This document shows, one piece after another, positions 15,748-24,505 of a stretch of 30,666 nucleotides of DNA. Both the position numbers and the translations under genes were made by a program. The notes under the pieces were generated by a model, which was given only the letters and a program-made list of their open reading frames with translations, was not told where the DNA came from and did not search any database. The stretch comes from an uncultured Prevotella sp. (GTDB lineage: Bacteria; Bacteroidota; Bacteroidia; Bacteroidales; Bacteroidaceae), in NCBI GenBank assembly GCA_900548745.1, contig URLQ01000016.1, positions 1-30,666 of the forward strand, in the 5' to 3' direction. The number at the start of each line of letters is the position of its first letter. The stretch's first letter is position 1.

Positions 15748-17436
15748 TTATTCGTTTCCTATTCTTAGAACATTATCGCAATAGTCCACCACAGCCGGGC
15801 GGTGGGTTATGAAGATTATGGTGTGTGAGTGTTCGCCAAGCAGATTCTTCAGCAGTGTGCGTTCCGTCTCCGGGTCGAGAGCACTCGTTGCCTCGTCGAA
15901 GATCATCACGCTGCCTTCCCTGAGCAGTGCTCTTGCTATGGCAATGCGCTGTGCCTGTCCTTCGCTCAGTCCGCCTCCAGCCTCCGCACAGTTGGTAGCC
16001 AGTCCGTCAGGCAGCTCCTTTACGAATCCGGCACATGCCTTGTCAAGGGCGGCATACATCTCTTCGTCGGTAGCATTCAGCCTTCCCATCCTCAGGTTGT
16101 CGCGTATAGAACCGCTCAGCAAGGTGTTCCCTTGTGGTACGTAGACGAGATTGCAGCGGATGCGTGGAGATATATCTTTCTCTTCCACCTTATTATATAT
16201 AGTGACATTACCTTTTACGGGGTGGAGCAGGGCAAGTATGAGTCTTACGATAGTCGTCTTTCCGGCTCCCGTTTCTCCGAGGATAGCTGTGCAGGAGTTT
16301 GGCTTGAAGTCGAACGTAAGGTTGTCTATGACGTTTCTCTTTCCATCATCGTAGGCATAGGTGACGTTGCTGAACTTTATACCCACACCGCCTTCCGCCT
16401 TGTTCAGGTAGATGGGTTCGCCCTGTTCCTCAAGCGGGTTCTCCTCCAGTTCCATGAGTCTTTCGGCAGCAGTAAACACTGATACGAATGCCGGTACAAG
16501 TTTCGTCAGGTTGCGTGCCGGTCCTTGAATCTTAGCCACGAGTTGCAGGAAAGCCGTCATGCCTCCGAAAGTAAGTGTGCCGGCGGACATCCTAAGTGCG
16601 CTCCACAGGAAGGCTGTAAGATAGCCGAGTGCGAAGCCGAAGTTGAGGATGAGGTTTGAGAAGACAGAGAACTTGGTGCGTTTCACCACGTTGTGGCGCA
16701 GCTCGCTCTGCATGCCCTCCAGTCTGTCCACCATAGCCTCGTCTTTCTCCATGGTCTTGATGAGCATACGGTGCTGTATCGTCTCCTGAAGGACACTCTG
16801 CACTTTGCTGTCGCTGTTGCGCACTTGGCGTGTGAGTTTCCTCATGTGTCCTACATAAACTTTGCTCGACAGGATGAAGACGGGCAGCATGAACACGATG
16901 ATTGCCGCAAGCCAAGGGTCCATGGAGAACAGATAGCAGAATGAACCGATGAAGAGAGCGAGCACCGAGAGCGTGTTAGGTACTGTTTCGGTGAGGAAGT
17001 TCACAACGTTGTTGACGTCAAACTCCAGTCTGTTGAGCACGTCGCCGCTGTGTCTTTTCTCCTTTCCTCTCCATTCCGACCTTAGAATACGGTCGAGCAT
17101 ACGCTGCTGCATTCTATTCTGGGCCTTTATTCCGAGTATGTTTCTCACCCATACGGCGGAAATGTTAATGGCAAACCCGCAGAGGATAAGCAGTCCCATA
17201 AGTGCCACAGCCCAGTAGAGAGAGCCTTCGGTGGTGTGTGAGGCAACGTCGATGGCATGCTTCACAGCCCATACCGAGGAGAGGCTTACAGCCACGTCGA
17301 GCAGCCCGAGCGTAGCGTTGACCACGGCCTGCAGCCGGTTTCCCCTCCATGCCCTCCATAGCCAGCGTAGTATTTCTCTGGCAGAATAGTGGCTGTTGGG
17401 GATGTTGAACAATGAACGCAGTTTTGATTTTATCAT
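15748..17436 (-). CDS. ABC exporter, fused membrane and ATPase domains
   Basis: The 562 residues are a half-transporter of the ABCB/MsbA type that should work as a dimer in the inner membrane. The first ~310 residues have about six hydrophobic helices. The ATPase domain has Walker A GETGAGKTT (about 385-393), the signature LSEGQAQRIAIARALL (about 490; Glu replaces the usual Gly of LSGGQ), Walker B VMIFDEATSALD and the switch FITHRP. The substrate is unknown; lipid, peptide or drug export are all possible. It is 23 bases downstream of nadK and 13 bases upstream of the thioredoxin-like gene, so it is likely co-transcribed with both. MsbA itself would normally be longer and not in this context. 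Confidence 0.9.
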   Translation of the reverse strand: MIKSKLRSLFNIPNSHYSAREILRWLWRAWRGNRLQAVVNATLGLLDVAVSLSSVWAVKHAIDVASHTTEGSLYWAVALMGLLILCGFAINISAVWVRNILGIKAQNRMQQRMLDRILRSEWRGKEKRHSGDVLNRLEFDVNNVVNFLTETVPNTLSVLALFIGSFCYLFSMDPWLAAIIVFMLPVFILSSKVYVGHMRKLTRQVRNSDSKVQSVLQETIQHRMLIKTMEKDEAMVDRLEGMQSELRHNVVKRTKFSVFSNLILNFGFALGYLTAFLWSALRMSAGTLTFGGMTAFLQLVAKIQGPARNLTKLVPAFVSVFTAAERLMELEENPLEEQGEPIYLNKAEGGVGIKFSNVTYAYDDGKRNVIDNLTFDFKPNSCTAILGETGAGKTTIVRLILALLHPVKGNVTIYNKVEEKDISPRIRCNLVYVPQGNTLLSGSIRDNLRMGRLNATDEEMYAALDKACAGFVKELPDGLATNCAEAGGGLSEGQAQRIAIARALLREGSVMIFDEATSALDPETERTLLKNLLGEHSHTIIFITHRPAVVDYCDNVLRIGNE

Positions 17437-17459
17437 TCTGTTTAAGATTCTATAGTCAC

Positions 17460-18353
17460 TTATCCTTTTCTCGTATCAGCTCCCCACATCATCTTTTTGC
17501 GTAGTGTGGAGAAGTAAGTCATGCTTTGCGGCTTCACGATATGTGCGTCGTATGGTGTGCGTCGTATGGTGAGCACCTGGCTTTCGTCGCATTTCGTAGA
17601 GCGTCCGTCGGCAGCCACAAGGAAGTTGTGGCTTCTGCTTTCCACTTCGAGTGTTATTACTGCATTGTCGGACATTACTATAGGTCTTGCCGTCAGGCTG
17701 TGTGGTGCCACCGGCGTTATGCATAGCGTGCCGGTGTGCGGCACGATGATAGGACCTCCGTTCGACAGAGAGTATGCCGTAGAACCGGTAGGTGTGCTGA
17801 TGATGAGTCCGTCGGCATGATAGGTCACGATATATTCTCCGTTTATGCTTGTACGGATGGAAATCATGGAGGCGTTGTCTCGCTTCAGCACGGCAATCTC
17901 GTTGAGCGCACATTCCTGTGTCTCCGTTCCGTCGCCCCTTGTTGTCTCTACCTGCACCATGGCGAGGCAGTCCACTATGTATTCCTCCTTATATATATTG
18001 TCGAGCACCTCGTCAATCTCCTCTACGCTCACTCCTGCAAGGAATCCGAGCCTGCCCATGTTTACTCCTATGATAGGTGTGCAGCGGTCTCCCACACAGT
18101 AGGCGGAGCGCAGCAGCGTGCCGTCGCCGCCCATGGAGATGACAAAGTCTGCGTTTTCGTAGTTCCCGTCGAACACGCTTACTCCGTCGAGACATAGTCC
18201 GCGCGTCTTTACGAGGAAGTCGTAAAAAGTCTTTTCCATGCTCACTCCCGCCATTCTTTCCTTCAACGAGTGCAGCACCTGTTGTATTCCAGCCGATTTG
18301 TCAGCCTGATAAATATTGCCGAAAATGGCAAAATTGAGTTTCTGCAGCGACAT
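17460..18353 (-). CDS. nadK: NAD kinase
   Basis: The enzyme phosphorylates NAD to NADP with ATP in the cytosol. The start is chosen at MSLQKLNFAIFGN (18353), which begins the first strand of the fold. A frame extending 39 codons further upstream has no homologous look and would overlap the pdxJ promoter. The 297 residues match the family. SMGGDGTLLRSA holds the catalytic GGDGT (about residue 73), GVNMGRLGFLAG follows, and STPTGSTAYSLSNGGPI is the second conserved block. It heads the minus-strand cluster and is divergent from pdxJ, an arrangement I recall as common in Bacteroidales. Confidence 0.95.
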   Translation of the reverse strand: MSLQKLNFAIFGNIYQADKSAGIQQVLHSLKERMAGVSMEKTFYDFLVKTRGLCLDGVSVFDGNYENADFVISMGGDGTLLRSAYCVGDRCTPIIGVNMGRLGFLAGVSVEEIDEVLDNIYKEEYIVDCLAMVQVETTRGDGTETQECALNEIAVLKRDNASMISIRTSINGEYIVTYHADGLIISTPTGSTAYSLSNGGPIIVPHTGTLCITPVAPHSLTARPIVMSDNAVITLEVESRSHNFLVAADGRSTKCDESQVLTIRRTPYDAHIVKPQSMTYFSTLRKKMMWGADTRKG

Positions 18354-18411
18354 ATTTGTGGGTTTTTTATCTTTCCGTACACTATTTATTCTGCCATTGC
18401 AAATGTTTTTG

Positions 18412-18419
18412 TAACTTTG
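18412..18419 (+). promoter_or_regulatory. -7 element upstream of pdxJ
   Basis: TAACTTTG matches the Bacteroidota -7 consensus exactly and stands 75 bases before the pdxJ start. No well-placed TTG at -33 was found. Confidence 0.5.
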
Positions 18420-18494
18420 CGCTGGTAAATATGTCTGCAAATATACGCTTTTTTGGCGAAAGGCGGACATGGTGTATAAACAAATTAATTTGAC

Positions 18495-19211
18495 ATGACA
18501 AAATTAAGTGTAAACATCAACAAGGTTGCCACCCTACGCAATGCCAGAGGCGGCAATAATCCCGATGTGGAGAAAGTGGCTCAAGACTGCCAGCTGTTCG
18601 GAGCGCAAGGCATTACCGTTCATCCCAGACCAGATGAGCGCCATATTCGTTATCAGGATGTAAGGGAGATAAAGCCGCTTATTACGACGGAGTTTAACAT
18701 TGAGGGAAACCCGATTCCAAAATACATCGACCTGGTTCTTGAGGTGAAGCCGACACAGGTAACACTTGTGCCCGACGGCGATGACCAGCTGACAAGCAAT
18801 CATGGCTGGGACACGATACGCAACAAGGAGTTTCTTGTCGACGTGGTAGGCCGTTTCAAAGAGGCAGGCATCCGCACAAGCATCTTCGTAGACCCATCGG
18901 AAGAAATGGTGCGCGGTGCAAAGGAATGTGGTGCCGACCGCGTGGAGTTGTATACAGAGCCTTATGCCGCAAACTATATGCTCGACCGTAAGGAGGCGAT
19001 AAAGCCTTTCCTCGACGCATCAGTAGCGGCATGCGAGTCGGGACTCGGACTTAATGCCGGCCACGACCTCAGCCTTGTGAATCTTGCCTATTACCACAAG
19101 ATGATTCCGTGGACAGACGAGGTCAGCATAGGTCATGCTCTTATCTCTGACGCCTTGTATATGGGCCTGAAAAACACAATCGAGGCTTATCTTGAGTGTC
19201 TGAAACAATAA
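18495..19211 (+). CDS. pdxJ: Pyridoxine 5'-phosphate synthase
   Basis: The enzyme closes the pyridine ring of vitamin B6 from 1-deoxyxylulose 5-phosphate and 3-amino-1-hydroxyacetone phosphate (DXP-dependent route). The 238 residues are the normal length for this TIM barrel. Conserved blocks are LSVNINKVATLRNARGG, GAQGITVHPRPDERHI with catalytic His, EFNIEGNP, VTLVPD, SIFVDPS, ELYTEPYA, GLNAGHDL and EVSIGHALI. The start ATG fits the first block directly. A terminator follows 28 bases after the stop, so pdxJ appears monocistronic. Confidence 0.96.
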   Translation: MTKLSVNINKVATLRNARGGNNPDVEKVAQDCQLFGAQGITVHPRPDERHIRYQDVREIKPLITTEFNIEGNPIPKYIDLVLEVKPTQVTLVPDGDDQLTSNHGWDTIRNKEFLVDVVGRFKEAGIRTSIFVDPSEEMVRGAKECGADRVELYTEPYAANYMLDRKEAIKPFLDASVAACESGLGLNAGHDLSLVNLAYYHKMIPWTDEVSIGHALISDALYMGLKNTIEAYLECLKQ

Positions 19212-19239
19212 GTCGGATATCGGAAACTGAAATTTAATA

Positions 19240-19310
19240 ACCCTTCATGGCGGTTGTTTTTTACTCTGATGAGGATGGAAAGCAGTCGTCATGGAGGGTG
19301 TTTTTGTTTT
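19240..19310 (+). terminator. Terminator of pdxJ
   Basis: ACCCTTCATG (19240-19249) pairs with CATGGAGGGT (19290-19299), with one wobble. Pairing extends inward (GCGG with TCGT, including wobbles). A T-rich run, TTTTTGTTTT, follows. Confidence 0.75.
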
Positions 19311-19319
19311 GTAGGGAGT

Positions 19320-19451
19320 GCCGGTCTGCGGCTTGCAGTTCGAAAGCCTATGGCTTAGGCTTGATAAGTCTATGACTTACGGTCGGTAAGCATGCGGCTT
19401 ACGGGTCGTAAGTATACGGCTTGCTTGGCATAAGGATATGGCTTTCCGAAA
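19320..19451. repeat. Six degenerate tandem 22-bp units with internal dyads
   Basis: Units start at 19320, 19342, 19364, 19386, 19408 and 19430, each exactly 22 bases. In units two to six, positions 3-5 are always AAG, position 8 T, position 11 G and positions 13-15 CTT. AAG and CTT form a dyad around a 5-base loop. The neighbouring pair at positions 6 and 12 changes together: C-G, T-A, C-G, T-G, and a mismatch in the last. The first unit is the most diverged. A 22-base period shifts the reading frame, so this is unlikely to be coding. No known element was recognised. There are no spacers, so it is not CRISPR. Confidence 0.8.
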
Positions 19452-19505
19452 GGGAGTCTGTGGGTTGCCGGATGAAGCGAATTGCGAAAAAAGTGACGTG
19501 GCGGA

Positions 19506-19536
19506 TTGACGGATTCAAATATTATTCTTACCTTTG
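19506..19536 (+). promoter_or_regulatory. Promoter of the DJ-1/ispD/recG operon
   Basis: TACCTTTG at 19529-19536 (-7) and TTG at 19506-19508 (-33) are 20 bases apart, the best-spaced pair in the window. Transcription would begin near 19543, so both candidate starts of the DJ-1 gene are on the message. Confidence 0.7.
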
Positions 19537-19787
19537 TATAAAACAAACCGCATCTTGGCATGGCATTAAGGAAAGTATGATGCTTCTGCTATAGGTCAGC
19601 GTTGTTTTTTGTAGAAGATAGTGGTTTAAAGGTAACAATAAAAAGTTGAAGTACTATGGCACGAGAATACAAGTTGAAGCGAGATTCGCAGGACGAGGAC
19701 AACAAAACCGTTTCGTCGGAACTCTTCCAGCGGTATATAAAGAAAGACAAACGTTCTATCAATGAAATAATTAAACAACAAAATCTT

Positions 19788-20351
19788 ATGGCAAAGGTAT
19801 ATATGTTTTTTGCCAACGGGTCAGAAGAGATAGAGAGTCTGATTCCCGTTGACGTGTTCCGCCGTGGCGGAGTAGAGGTAAAGACCGTGAGCATAACAGG
19901 CTCTGAGTACGTAGAGATGGCACACGGCGTAGTGCTGAAGGCAGACATGAAGTTCGAAGACGCCGACTTCAGCGATGCCGACCTGCTGATGCTGCCGGGC
20001 GGGCTGCCAGGAGCCACCAATCTCAACGAGCATGAGGGAGTACGCAAGGCTGTGCTCAGCCAGTATGAAAGCGGCAAACTCGTGGCTGCCATCTGTGCCG
20101 CACCGATGGTGTTCGGCAGTCTTGGTATCGTAGAAGGCAAGCGCGCCACCTGCTATCCGGGTTTCGAGAAATATCTCACCGGAGCAGAGTACACCCATGA
20201 ACTGTGTACAGTTGACGGCAACGTAGTGACGGGCGAAGGTCCTGCCGCCACTCTGCCATACGCCTACACCCTCCTTGCCATGCTGACAACAGAGCAGACC
20301 GCCCATGCCGTGGCAGAGGGAATGATGTATCTGCATCTGATGGAGAAATAA
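19788..20351 (+). CDS. DJ-1/PfpI family protein (YajL/ThiJ type)
   Basis: This is a cytosolic protein of the DJ-1 superfamily; members have been assigned chaperone-like, oxidative-stress or glyoxalase/deglycase roles. From MAKVYMFFANGSEE the protein has 187 residues, the usual size. Glu14 and the nucleophile Cys103 (in AAICAAPMVFG) form the conserved pair. LLMLPGGLPGATNL and CYPGFEKYL are typical. The frame is open for 44 further codons upstream, to ATG 19656 (MAREYKLKRDSQDE...), with many charged residues and no homologous look. I prefer the inner start because family members begin there, but the longer form lies within the expected transcript and is possible. It is first of three genes, with ispD 27 bases downstream. 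Confidence 0.88.
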   Translation: MAKVYMFFANGSEEIESLIPVDVFRRGGVEVKTVSITGSEYVEMAHGVVLKADMKFEDADFSDADLLMLPGGLPGATNLNEHEGVRKAVLSQYESGKLVAAICAAPMVFGSLGIVEGKRATCYPGFEKYLTGAEYTHELCTVDGNVVTGEGPAATLPYAYTLLAMLTTEQTAHAVAEGMMYLHLMEK

Positions 20352-20378
20352 ACCGGAAGGGACGGTCAGCTTATTGAA

Positions 20379-21122
20379 ATGGACAAGACACAATATATTA
20401 TTATAGTGGCTGGCGGAAAGGGACTGCGCATGGGCGGCGACGTGCCAAAGCAGTTCCTTTCCATCGGCGGACTGCCGGTGCTGATGCACACCATAAGGGC
20501 ATTCCGGAGTTATAACGACGCTATGAGGATAATCCTCGTATTGCCGAAGGCACAGCAGGAGTACTGGAAAGAACTGTGCGAGGAATATTCCTTCCATGAG
20601 CCCGTGATGCTTGCCGATGGAGGGGAGACACGCTTCCATTCCGTGAAGAACGGACTTGATATGATTCCGGATGATGACGACGGCATCGTGGGAGTGCACG
20701 ACGGAGTGCGCCCGTTCCCCTCGGGAGGCACTATATACCGTGCCGTCAAGGAGGCGGAGAAGACAGGAGCTGCTGTACCCGTGGTGCCGGTGGTAGATAC
20801 GCTGCGCCATCTGTTTAAGGTGGAAGTGCCGGAAGAAATGTACGAAACAGACCGGCAGTCGTCTTTCGTACTCGGAGGAGAAATACATTCCGCCACGGTG
20901 CAGAGAGATGAATACCGCATAGTGCAGACACCGCAGGTGTTCGGCGTGCAGGTGCTTAAGAAAGCATATCGGCAGGGATACAAGCCGGAGTTTACCGATG
21001 ATGCTTCCGTTGTGGAGCACGACGGCCATGAGGTGGCCCTTGTAGATGGCAACCGGGAGAACATAAAAATAACAACACCTTTCGACCTCGCCGTGGCTGA
21101 GGCCATACTAAGGAATGCTTGA
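20379..21122 (+). CDS. ispD: 2-C-methyl-D-erythritol 4-phosphate cytidylyltransferase
   Basis: The third step of the MEP route to isoprenoids: CTP + methylerythritol phosphate give CDP-methylerythritol. The 247 residues show the nucleotide-binding start IIIVAGGKGLRMGGDVPKQF, then LADGGETRFHSVKNGL, VGVHDGVRPF, VPVVDTLR, QTPQVFG and FTDDASVVEHDGH, which together define IspD. The insert around residues 145-170 (EVPEEMYETDRQSSFVLGGE) is longer than in E. coli. The stop overlaps the recG start by eight bases (ATGCTTGA), so the two are translationally coupled. Confidence 0.95.
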   Translation: MDKTQYIIIVAGGKGLRMGGDVPKQFLSIGGLPVLMHTIRAFRSYNDAMRIILVLPKAQQEYWKELCEEYSFHEPVMLADGGETRFHSVKNGLDMIPDDDDGIVGVHDGVRPFPSGGTIYRAVKEAEKTGAAVPVVPVVDTLRHLFKVEVPEEMYETDRQSSFVLGGEIHSATVQRDEYRIVQTPQVFGVQVLKKAYRQGYKPEFTDDASVVEHDGHEVALVDGNRENIKITTPFDLAVAEAILRNA

Positions 21123-23214
21123 CATCTTAGACCAGGACATACAATATCTGTCTGGAGTAGGACCAAAGAAAAAGGAAATGCTGCAGAAGGAGTTGGGTAT
21201 CGGAAAGGTATCTGACCTGCTGGAGTATTACCCTTATAAATATGTAGACAGAAGCAGGATATATCATGTCGACGAGTTGCGTAGCGACATGCCCTTCGTG
21301 CAGATAAAGGGCAGGATACTCAGCTTCGAGGAGTTTGAGACAACTCCCCGCAAGAAACGTCTCGTGGCACATTTCTACGACGGTACCGGTGTGGCAGACC
21401 TCGTATGGTTCTCTGGCATAAAATATGCTTCGCAGCAATATAAGGAAGGAGTGGAATATATCGTCTTCGGAAAGCCCTCGGTGTATGGCGGCAGATACCA
21501 GTTCGCCCATCCCGATATAGACAAGGCGGCAGACCTGCAGCTCTCGCAGATGGGAATGCAGCCATATTATATGACCACAGAGAAGATGAAAAAGGCAGGG
21601 CTCACCTCGCGCTCTATAGAGAAGATAACAAAGAGCATGCTTGAGAAGATGAGCGAGCCGCTACGTGAAACTCTTCCGCCGTTTATTGCAAACCGACTGC
21701 GCCTCGTGTCGAGAGATACGGCAATGCGCAATGTGCATTATCCTAAGAATGCGGAAGACCTGCGCAATGCGCGTTTCCGCTTGAAATTTGAAGAGCTCTT
21801 CTATGTGCAGCTTAATATATTAAGGTATGCCTCCGACCAAAGACGCAAATACCGCGGATATGTGTTCCAGCATATCGGCAACATCTTCAATGGTTTCTAT
21901 CGCGACCATCTGCCGTTCCCACTAACTGATGCACAGAAGCGGGTGATGAGAGAGATAAGACAAGATCTCGGCAGCGGCAGACAGATGAACCGTCTGCTGC
22001 AAGGCGATGTGGGAAGCGGAAAGACACTTGTGGCGCTGATGACCATGCTGATAGCCCTCGACAACGGTTATCAGGCATGTATCATGGCACCCACGGAGAT
22101 TCTTGCCGAGCAGCATCTTGCTACGATAAGGGAGTTTCTCGGCGACATGGACATAAGGGTGGAGCTGCTGACTGGAATAGTAAAGGGCAAGAAACGAAAG
22201 GCGGTGCTTGAAGGACTGATAGACGGAAGCGTGAACATTCTTGTCGGCACACATGCCGTGATAGAAGATACGGTGCAGTTTCTGCGGCTGGGACTTGTCG
22301 TTGTGGATGAACAGCATCGCTTCGGAGTGGCTCAGAGGGCAAAGCTATGGAACAAAAGCCAGAATCCGCCCCATGTGCTCGTTATGACGGCAACGCCGAT
22401 TCCGCGCACTCTCGCCATGACAATCTATGGCGACCTGGATGTCAGCGTTATAGACCAGCTGCCGCCAGGGCGTAAGCCTGTGGTGACGTTGCACAAATAC
22501 AACAACCAGACAACAAGTCTCTATAGCGGCATTCGCCAGCAGATAAAAGAAGGCAGGCAGGTTTATATCGTGTTCCCGTTGATAAAGGAAAGCGAAAAGC
22601 TTGACCTTCAGAACCTTGAAGAGGGCTTTGAAACACTTAAAGAAGTCTTTCCGGAATATCGTCTCAGTAAGGTTCACGGTAAGATGAAAGCGGCAGAGAA
22701 AGAAGAAGAGATGCAAAAGTTTGTTAAAGGAGAAACACAGATTCTTGTTGCCACCACAGTAATAGAGGTAGGCGTGAATGTGCCGAACGCATCCGTCATG
22801 GTCATTCTCAATGCCGAACGCTTCGGCTTGTCGCAACTGCATCAGCTCAGGGGCAGGGTAGGGCGAGGCGCCAGCCAGTCATATTGTATCCTTGTAAGCA
22901 AGCCCCAGCTGTCTGATGAAACCCGTAATCGCATAAATATAATGTGTGACACAAACGACGGCTTTCTCATAGCGGAAGCAGACCTGAAGCTGCGTGGTCC
23001 CGGGGACCTTGAGGGTACCCAGCAGAGTGGAATGGCCTTCGACCTGAAGATAGCAGACATAGCAAGAGACGGGCAGATAGTGCAGCTGGCAAGAGAAGAA
23101 GCACAGAAGATAATAGACGGCGATCCGAACTGCGATAAGACAGAAAACAGTATGTTGTGGCAACGCTTGGCGGCACTTCGGAAAACAAATATTAACTGGT
23201 CCGCCATATCATAA
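21115..23214 (+). CDS. recG: ATP-dependent DNA helicase RecG
   Basis: RecG remodels stalled forks and branched DNA. The 699 residues fit the family. The N-terminal wedge/OB part (about 1-240) includes YLSGVGPKKKEML and LLEYYPYKYVDRS. Motif I is GDVGSGKTL (about 298-306), followed by APTEILAEQH (Ia), GTHAVIED, motif II DEQHRFGV (about 397; DEQH), MTATPIPRTLAMTIYGD (III), VHGKM, VATTVIEVGVNVPNA (V) and QLHQLRGRVGRG (VI, near 576). The end has the TRG-like GPGDLEGTQQSG region. It is the last gene of the operon; no clear terminator hairpin was seen after it. Confidence 0.96.
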   Translation: MLDILDQDIQYLSGVGPKKKEMLQKELGIGKVSDLLEYYPYKYVDRSRIYHVDELRSDMPFVQIKGRILSFEEFETTPRKKRLVAHFYDGTGVADLVWFSGIKYASQQYKEGVEYIVFGKPSVYGGRYQFAHPDIDKAADLQLSQMGMQPYYMTTEKMKKAGLTSRSIEKITKSMLEKMSEPLRETLPPFIANRLRLVSRDTAMRNVHYPKNAEDLRNARFRLKFEELFYVQLNILRYASDQRRKYRGYVFQHIGNIFNGFYRDHLPFPLTDAQKRVMREIRQDLGSGRQMNRLLQGDVGSGKTLVALMTMLIALDNGYQACIMAPTEILAEQHLATIREFLGDMDIRVELLTGIVKGKKRKAVLEGLIDGSVNILVGTHAVIEDTVQFLRLGLVVVDEQHRFGVAQRAKLWNKSQNPPHVLVMTATPIPRTLAMTIYGDLDVSVIDQLPPGRKPVVTLHKYNNQTTSLYSGIRQQIKEGRQVYIVFPLIKESEKLDLQNLEEGFETLKEVFPEYRLSKVHGKMKAAEKEEEMQKFVKGETQILVATTVIEVGVNVPNASVMVILNAERFGLSQLHQLRGRVGRGASQSYCILVSKPQLSDETRNRINIMCDTNDGFLIAEADLKLRGPGDLEGTQQSGMAFDLKIADIARDGQIVQLAREEAQKIIDGDPNCDKTENSMLWQRLAALRKTNINWSAIS

Positions 23215-23340
23215 CACCGTACACTTTCACGTGCATAAGACGCATGAATAGTGCTAATTTATAGCGTTTTACGAAATATCCGATGTGTTAAAGCCACACT
23301 AAAAACTGTTAAGCGAAGAACGAAAATCAAATAATTTTAC

Positions 23341-23348
23341 TATCTTTG
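23341..23348 (+). promoter_or_regulatory. -7 element upstream of the M23 peptidase gene
   Basis: TATCTTTG matches TAnnTTTG in the gap after recG, giving a leader of about 110 bases. No -33 TTG was found at the right distance. Confidence 0.45.
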
Positions 23349-23463
23349 CAGCGAATTTGTAATCATCATGACGAATATATAGTTTGTATATCCATCGTAA
23401 TGATTAACCTTAAACAAAGCAATGCCGTGCAAGAAGCAGGCATTCCGTATTAAATTTTTATTT

Positions 23464-24390
23464 ATGCAATTAAGAAGGACTTTAAAGACATTAGCAATAA
23501 CGGCAGTAATGGCATTGGCAACAGTACCGGCAGTAGCACAGGACTTGTTGGCACGCCAAGCTCCAGTAGACAAGAAACTTAAGGCAGTAGATACTTTGGC
23601 CCTGCGCAGCATGGTACAGCGTGAGCAGGCTGCAGCACCATCAGGCCAGCTATATAAGGATTGGAATAACCGCTATGCACATCGTGCATCAGAACTTCCA
23701 GACTCATTCAACATCAACTTGCGTCATTTCTGCATGCCGACAACGAGTCGCATCATAACATCTAACTTCGGTAGCCGTTGGGGACGTATGCACAAAGGAC
23801 TCGACATCAAAGTATATATAGGCGATACTATCCGTGCAGCCTTCGATGGTAAGGTGCGTATCGTAAGATATGAAGCAAACGGATATGGAAACTATGTGGT
23901 GATACGTCACCACAACGGATTGGAGACAATCTATGGACATATGTCAAAGCATCTTGTAGGGGAAAATGAAACTGTTCATGCCGGTGACCCTATAGGACTT
24001 GGAGGAAATACCGGACGAAGCACAGGTTCTCATCTTCACTTTGAAACACGTCTTTGCGGCGTAGCCTTGAACCCTGCCCTTATGTTCGACTTCAAGAACC
24101 AGGATGTGACAGGCGACTATTATTTCTTCCGCAAGGATACATATAATAAGGAGTCACTTGCTGCCAATCGTGTACGTGGCAAGGAAAGTACAGACTTGGC
24201 TTCTGCCGACAACGAGAATATCGGAAACAATGTGGAAGGTGGAAACGTTCGCTACCATAAGGTGTCAAGGGGAGAAACCTTGGCAAGCATCGCTCGTAAG
24301 AGAGGTACGACAGTCGAACATATTTGCAAGCTCAACCATATAACAAAGACAATGAGGGTGAAGCCGGGACAAATCCTGAGATACTCATAA
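23464..24390 (+). CDS. Secreted M23 metallopeptidase with LysM domain
   Basis: This is a zinc endopeptidase fold acting on peptidoglycan cross-links, in the periplasm or at the cell surface. The start is MQLRRTLKTLAITAVMALAT (23464), giving a clean signal peptide ending VPAVAQ; an in-frame ATG 14 codons earlier is less likely. The protein has 308 residues. The M23 domain (about 85-215) has His110 and Asp114 in MHKGLDIK, His159 in YGHMSKH and HLHFE at 190-194, so all zinc and catalytic positions appear present and it should be active. A C-terminal LysM (about 262-308: YHKVSRGETLASIARKRG onward) would bind the glycan. It is followed by a strong terminator. Confidence 0.93.
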   Translation: MQLRRTLKTLAITAVMALATVPAVAQDLLARQAPVDKKLKAVDTLALRSMVQREQAAAPSGQLYKDWNNRYAHRASELPDSFNINLRHFCMPTTSRIITSNFGSRWGRMHKGLDIKVYIGDTIRAAFDGKVRIVRYEANGYGNYVVIRHHNGLETIYGHMSKHLVGENETVHAGDPIGLGGNTGRSTGSHLHFETRLCGVALNPALMFDFKNQDVTGDYYFFRKDTYNKESLAANRVRGKESTDLASADNENIGNNVEGGNVRYHKVSRGETLASIARKRGTTVEHICKLNHITKTMRVKPGQILRYS

Positions 24391-24421
24391 ATTCGTAATC
24401 AGTAACAATCAATATATTCAT

Positions 24422-24460
24422 AAAAAAGGCTGTAAGAATAAACTTCCTACAGCCTTTTTT
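24422..24460. terminator. Bidirectional terminator after the M23 peptidase gene
   Basis: AAAAAAGGCTGTA (24422-24434) pairs perfectly with TACAGCCTTTTTT (24448-24460) over a 13-base loop. It serves the plus-strand peptidase gene and, through the A-run, the convergent small gene on the minus strand. Confidence 0.92.
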
Positions 24461-24505
24461 ATGCTTTGTCGCAATGTTCCTGACGGAAAGAACGACGCAC
24501 AGTAT

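Noticed and set aside
19320..19451. CRISPR array
   Set aside because: Units are directly adjacent without spacers, are too short and degenerate, and no cas genes are present.
19821..21029. 402-codon minus-strand frame
   Set aside because: It is antisense to the DJ-1 gene and ispD, which have clear family motifs; the frame is rich in His and Cys without any domain.
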